Assembly: GCF_003259335.1 (NCBI RefSeq)
Contig: NZ_QLLL01000004.1
Coordinates: forward strand, 511,689-575,688
Direction of reading: 5' to 3'
DNA length: 64,000 bases
Source: Chitinophaga skermanii
GTDB lineage: Bacteria > Bacteroidota > Bacteroidia > Chitinophagales > Chitinophagaceae
Part shown: one piece after another, positions 63,101-64,000 of the stretch
Position numbering within the stretch: position 1 is the first letter of the stretch
Layout of the letters: every line of letters begins with the position of its first letter
Program-made: the position numbers and the translations under genes
The notes under the pieces: model-generated
What the model was told of the DNA's origin: nothing
What the model saw: the letters and a program-made list of their open reading frames with translations, nothing else
The model's database searches: none

Positions 63101-63908
63101 TGCAATTAAAGATGTGAAGTATTGCGCTTCCTCAAATGAAGAGGCTATTAACTTGACCAATGTTACACCAGGTCCAGAAAAAACGCAAACGGTGAGCATT
63201 GCTGCGAATATTTCAAATAATACGTTGTTCTCTTCTTTCGATATCGTTGGCAATAGCCTCCGCTTCAGGTTTGTACCTGGTGCTACCGGCACTAGTAAAA
63301 TTACGGTTACCGTGAAAGATAATGGTGGTACTGCGAATGGTGGAATCGATCAAGTACAACAATCATTCAATATATCGGTATCAAGTATTGGTCAACCTAC
63401 GATTACGAGCGATAAAGGTTTGCAAGTATCGAAAGGCGACCTCGTACAATTAACTGCTACAGGTGGTACATCGTATAGCTGGACGGCAGATATTCCATCA
63501 AGTATTATTAATGGCTCAAGAAGCGCGATCGCAACAGTTCGCCCGCAAGAGAAAACGGTGTTCACTGTTACAGCATCAAATAAAGAAGGCTGTACTGCAC
63601 AACAATCAATTACGTTAGATGTAGTAAGCGATTATAAAGTTGATGCTACAAACGTGATGACGCCGAATGGCGATGGCGTGAATGATCGTTTCGTCATTAA
63701 GAATATCGACAGCTACCCGAATAACGAGTTGAAGATCTTTGATCGAGCCGGTCGTTTGATCTACAATAAGCGTAGTTACGCGAACGAATGGAACGGTACA
63801 TTAAGTGGCCAACCACTCGATGAAGGAACATATTATTATATCCTCGACTTTGGTCCGGGTTTACCGAAAGTAAAAGGTTTTATTACCATCATCAGGGATA
63901 AATTCTAA
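57183..63908 (+). CDS. Giant modular adhesin with T9SS type B sorting domain
   Basis: The 2241-residue protein starts with a long, positively charged leader and a hydrophobic signal (VIKYCLLLFWVTSISVSLNG, residues about 20-39). Residues about 95-760 are cadherin-like modules with repeated GNTGxGGN turns. Residues about 765-1465 are six Ig-like modules of about 115 residues. A cadherin module follows, then four modules of exactly 100 residues (about 1568-1967). The C-terminus (about 2145-2241) opens NVMTPNGDGVNDRF, which is the gliding-motility-associated C-terminal (CHU_C, T9SS type B) signal. It should be exported by the type IX system to the cell surface and act in adhesion. A PorP/SprF-type gene follows 5 bp later. 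Confidence 0.92.
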   Translation: MEEFYTHPQYGCRTRNVWTVIKYCLLLFWVTSISVSLNGQRTTLTNLPILPFTIAAPAHILAGHFENPVVTNKPGKMATRVSSFAYVAPSILNLNGDVVTYRENSSPVKIDVGSNAAVSDADSPSFIGGNITVSIATGGTIDDILAPTNIGSMIVSGNTISYGGSAVATFTGGTNNTPLIVTFNASTATSAIVTQIMRSISFSNTSYAPSTAIRQLSITVTDGGGESTTVNTQVLVVAVNNGPTITAVASMVGTEDQELMLHSIIFGDMDAGEATVVVTLSVPSGTLTSSNGPGITVYNSGTSSIRIEGSIPNINAFIAANNIKYMPVANNTADVPLTININDMGNTGIDPGIGDPNSESTQMTSILRFVAVNDAPTINAPVWIDLVENGSVHITGVTVDDIDAGTNNVQVSFMIPFDVGELQATVSGTINVNVTPNVVTLTGKIADINSYIAGLNIKYIAKANLNGDVLLVSSIYDLGNTGSGGNLSASAATTLRINEVNNAGAAPIVPVSPFPVIEDVPTTITPLAFTDVDAGSGNVTVTISAATGTFSGIVGGGVTVSGAGTGTLTLNGTITDINSYCAAGNVSYTTAPNSTSASTVTVVYNDNGNTGTGGNMISTSTFNIVVTAVNDVPVITAPASVSMNMNTTFVFSVANSISTNDVDNTSAPMRVKLVATNGVMTLTPLGGITFISGGPGTNVASLEIQGTPANVNAALSTVTYRSNTNYYGAASITVTADDLGNTGTGGQQTSTSVINININPGIPTITSVTSPTLNGMFKAGNIIDVTVTFNMPVVVTGTPLLTLETGATDRDAVYIGGTGTNTLTFQYIVQPGDYSTDLDYVSTTALSLNGGSIKASSIDAQLTLPAPGAAGSLGANKILLIDAVVPTVTSLAVPAAKTYVAGEQLLFRLNLSEPITVAGTPVIKLNMGGTIVNANFLSGTGSSQLTFTYNIVAGDKDTDGIEVVELAMNGGAIFDIAGNTLDASLSGITINTSGVKVDAAPPKIVSVDVPPNGFYITGNPLNFVVHADEPIKVTGTPVLYLVVGTAVVTATYFDGDDTDKLTFRYTVQANDFDDDGVAVSNLVLNGGTLKDASGNDLDLTLNAIGSTASVKVDAIDPVVTSVAVPTSKTYKLGETLSFAVSFSENVYVAGSPNLPVTIGSTIRQVPYFDGSGTKVITFKYTVVSTDLDTDGIVLSSNLSLNGGAIYDLASNGTNLTLNSVGSTSTVYVDGIAPTITSIAVPPNDTYKAGDPLYFEVNLSENVNVVGAPTLPITIGGTIVQAQYIGGPGTNQLKFEYQVSPGDFDDNGIAINSIDLNGGTLKDEAGNDLDLTNNNVSNTSGVFVDAVIPVVTSIDVPIGGLYRAGDYLSIRVHFSKDVNLSGTVGINGVIGAATKFFGYTRGSGTNTLIFEYHVQSGDLDRDGIAIATNISLGTGTITSQAGNNASTALGTIPSLINVLVDAVPPIVTAGQVLFINENSAVGTVVGTVVGTDPGSTNTLEQWTIVTNVDPNNNGTPAFAINATTGVITVNDVADLDYEQQTSFTLIVNVSDGANTSANANVTINILDVPEGPVNINLAGNLIAENKAIGTTIGSFSTTSPEVSTFTYSLVSGTGSDDNSSFTIVGNELRANQVFDYETKQVYTVRVRTTAQNGLWFERSFPIIVTDVAEPPTAINFTPSVLNENNTIGAVAGTLSSTSEDASATFTYTLVTGTGSDNNANFTIAGNQILANTVFNYESKSSYTVRVRSTTQHGEFLEKAIVINITDVPEPPTAITFNASVLNENNAIGAIAGTLSSTAEDASATFTYSLVSGTGSDNNASFTISGNQILANAVFNYESKSSYTVRVRSTTQNGEYLEKAIVINITDVPEAPNSIFFTATTLLENNTVNAVVGTIGSTSQEPGTTFIFSLVNGIGSENNSSFKIVGNQILANQVFNYENKSSYTVRVRSTAQNGLYIENAFVINITDVNEAPTLGAIKDVKYCASSNEEAINLTNVTPGPEKTQTVSIAANISNNTLFSSFDIVGNSLRFRFVPGATGTSKITVTVKDNGGTANGGIDQVQQSFNISVSSIGQPTITSDKGLQVSKGDLVQLTATGGTSYSWTADIPSSIINGSRSAIATVRPQEKTVFTVTASNKEGCTAQQSITLDVVSDYKVDATNVMTPNGDGVNDRFVIKNIDSYPNNELKIFDRAGRLIYNKRSYANEWNGTLSGQPLDEGTYYYILDFGPGLPKVKGFITIIRDKF
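61884..63083 (+). repeat. Four 300-bp tandem repeats within the adhesin gene
   Basis: Four in-frame copies of exactly 300 bp (starts near 61884, 62184, 62484 and 62784) each encode a 100-residue cadherin-like module. The middle two are closest: 62376 onward and 62676 onward are identical over tens of bases (from GTATTCAATTACGAATCC to CAACTACGCAA). The first and fourth are more diverged. This pattern indicates recent duplication or gene conversion in the centre. Confidence 0.9.
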
Positions 63909-63913
63909 TCAAG

Positions 63914-64000
63914 ATGAAAAAGGTATTTTATATACTCCTGCTATTAGCAGGATCGCAAAGTGTAAAAGCACAACAATGGGGCAATGCCACAACAGCTCAA
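63914..64000 (+). CDS. Start of a PorP/SprF-type outer-membrane protein gene (cut by window edge)
   Basis: The frame starts with ATG 63914, 5 bp after the adhesin stop, and is open to the window edge (29 codons). It encodes a signal peptide (MKKVFYILLLLAGSQSVKAQ) and the first mature residues QWGNATTAQ. Genes directly after CHU_C-bearing adhesins in Bacteroidota usually encode PorP/SprF, which helps export or display of the neighbouring protein. The family call rests on context, as too little sequence is present. Confidence 0.6.
   Translation, partial: MKKVFYILLLLAGSQSVKAQQWGNATTAQ

Noticed and set aside
57764..63292. Many long minus-strand open frames opposite the giant adhesin gene.
   Set aside because: They mirror the Thr/Val/Gly-rich repeats of the adhesin and have no family likeness or own context.

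Overview
The window looks like chromosomal DNA from a member of the Bacteroidota, most likely a Chitinophagaceae relative such as Chitinophaga. The evidence is a SusC-type TonB-dependent receptor with its own FecR anti-sigma and ECF sigma genes, a type IX secretion type B sorting domain on a giant adhesin followed by the start of a likely PorP/SprF gene, many short lipoproteins, and the absence of clear Shine-Dalgarno sequences. Taxonomy is inferred from gene content only. No rRNA, tRNA, CRISPR array, transposase or phage gene was seen.

Layout. 1-4.9 kb: sigma, fecR and susC on the minus strand, susC cut by the window edge. 4.9-5.3 kb: a REP-like double hairpin, an 11-bp-period repeat array and overlapping palindromes. 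5.4-8.5 kb: an operon of MFS transporter, DeoR regulator, VOC protein and DUF1080 lipoprotein, probably for sugar or glycoside use. 8.7-22.7 kb: mixed housekeeping and stress genes, including a duplicated zinc-ribbon membrane protein, two more MFS transporters, Lrp/AsnC, LysR and Crp regulators, a dienelactone hydrolase, two GNATs, a Nudix enzyme, an XRE/DUF2975/small membrane protein operon, MsrA, a progesterone-5-beta-reductase-like SDR and a CPA1 antiporter.

22.9-38.5 kb is the most unusual part. A minus-strand pair encodes a kelch-like secreted protein and a 722-residue protein that resembles the N-terminal part of violacein/rebeccamycin-type VioB/RebD without the ferritin-like catalytic half. 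A plus-strand operon encodes a secreted metallo-beta-lactamase-fold protein, a protein of unknown family, and a protein of about 2550 residues ending in fibronectin-III-like modules and a helical tail. A DUF502 gene and a decayed AraC remnant lie between them. Whether the two groups form one system is unproven.

38.6-50.6 kb: an NmrA-like SDR, an ABM lipoprotein, two more short-period repeat arrays in a convergent gap, a DUF6345 caspase-fold-like protein paired with a lipoprotein, a TPR lipoprotein, a CocE-type hydrolase, a DsrE protein, another copy of the 11-bp array, and a divergent HxlR / Old Yellow Enzyme pair. 50.7-53.4 kb: metE under a cobalamin riboswitch, so B12-independent methionine synthesis should be switched off when B12 is available. 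53.6-56.4 kb: a SugE-like SMR exporter, a Crp-family regulator, a metallophosphoesterase and an AraC regulator. 57.2-64 kb: a 2241-residue modular adhesin with exact 300-bp tandem repeats and the start of its likely outer-membrane partner.
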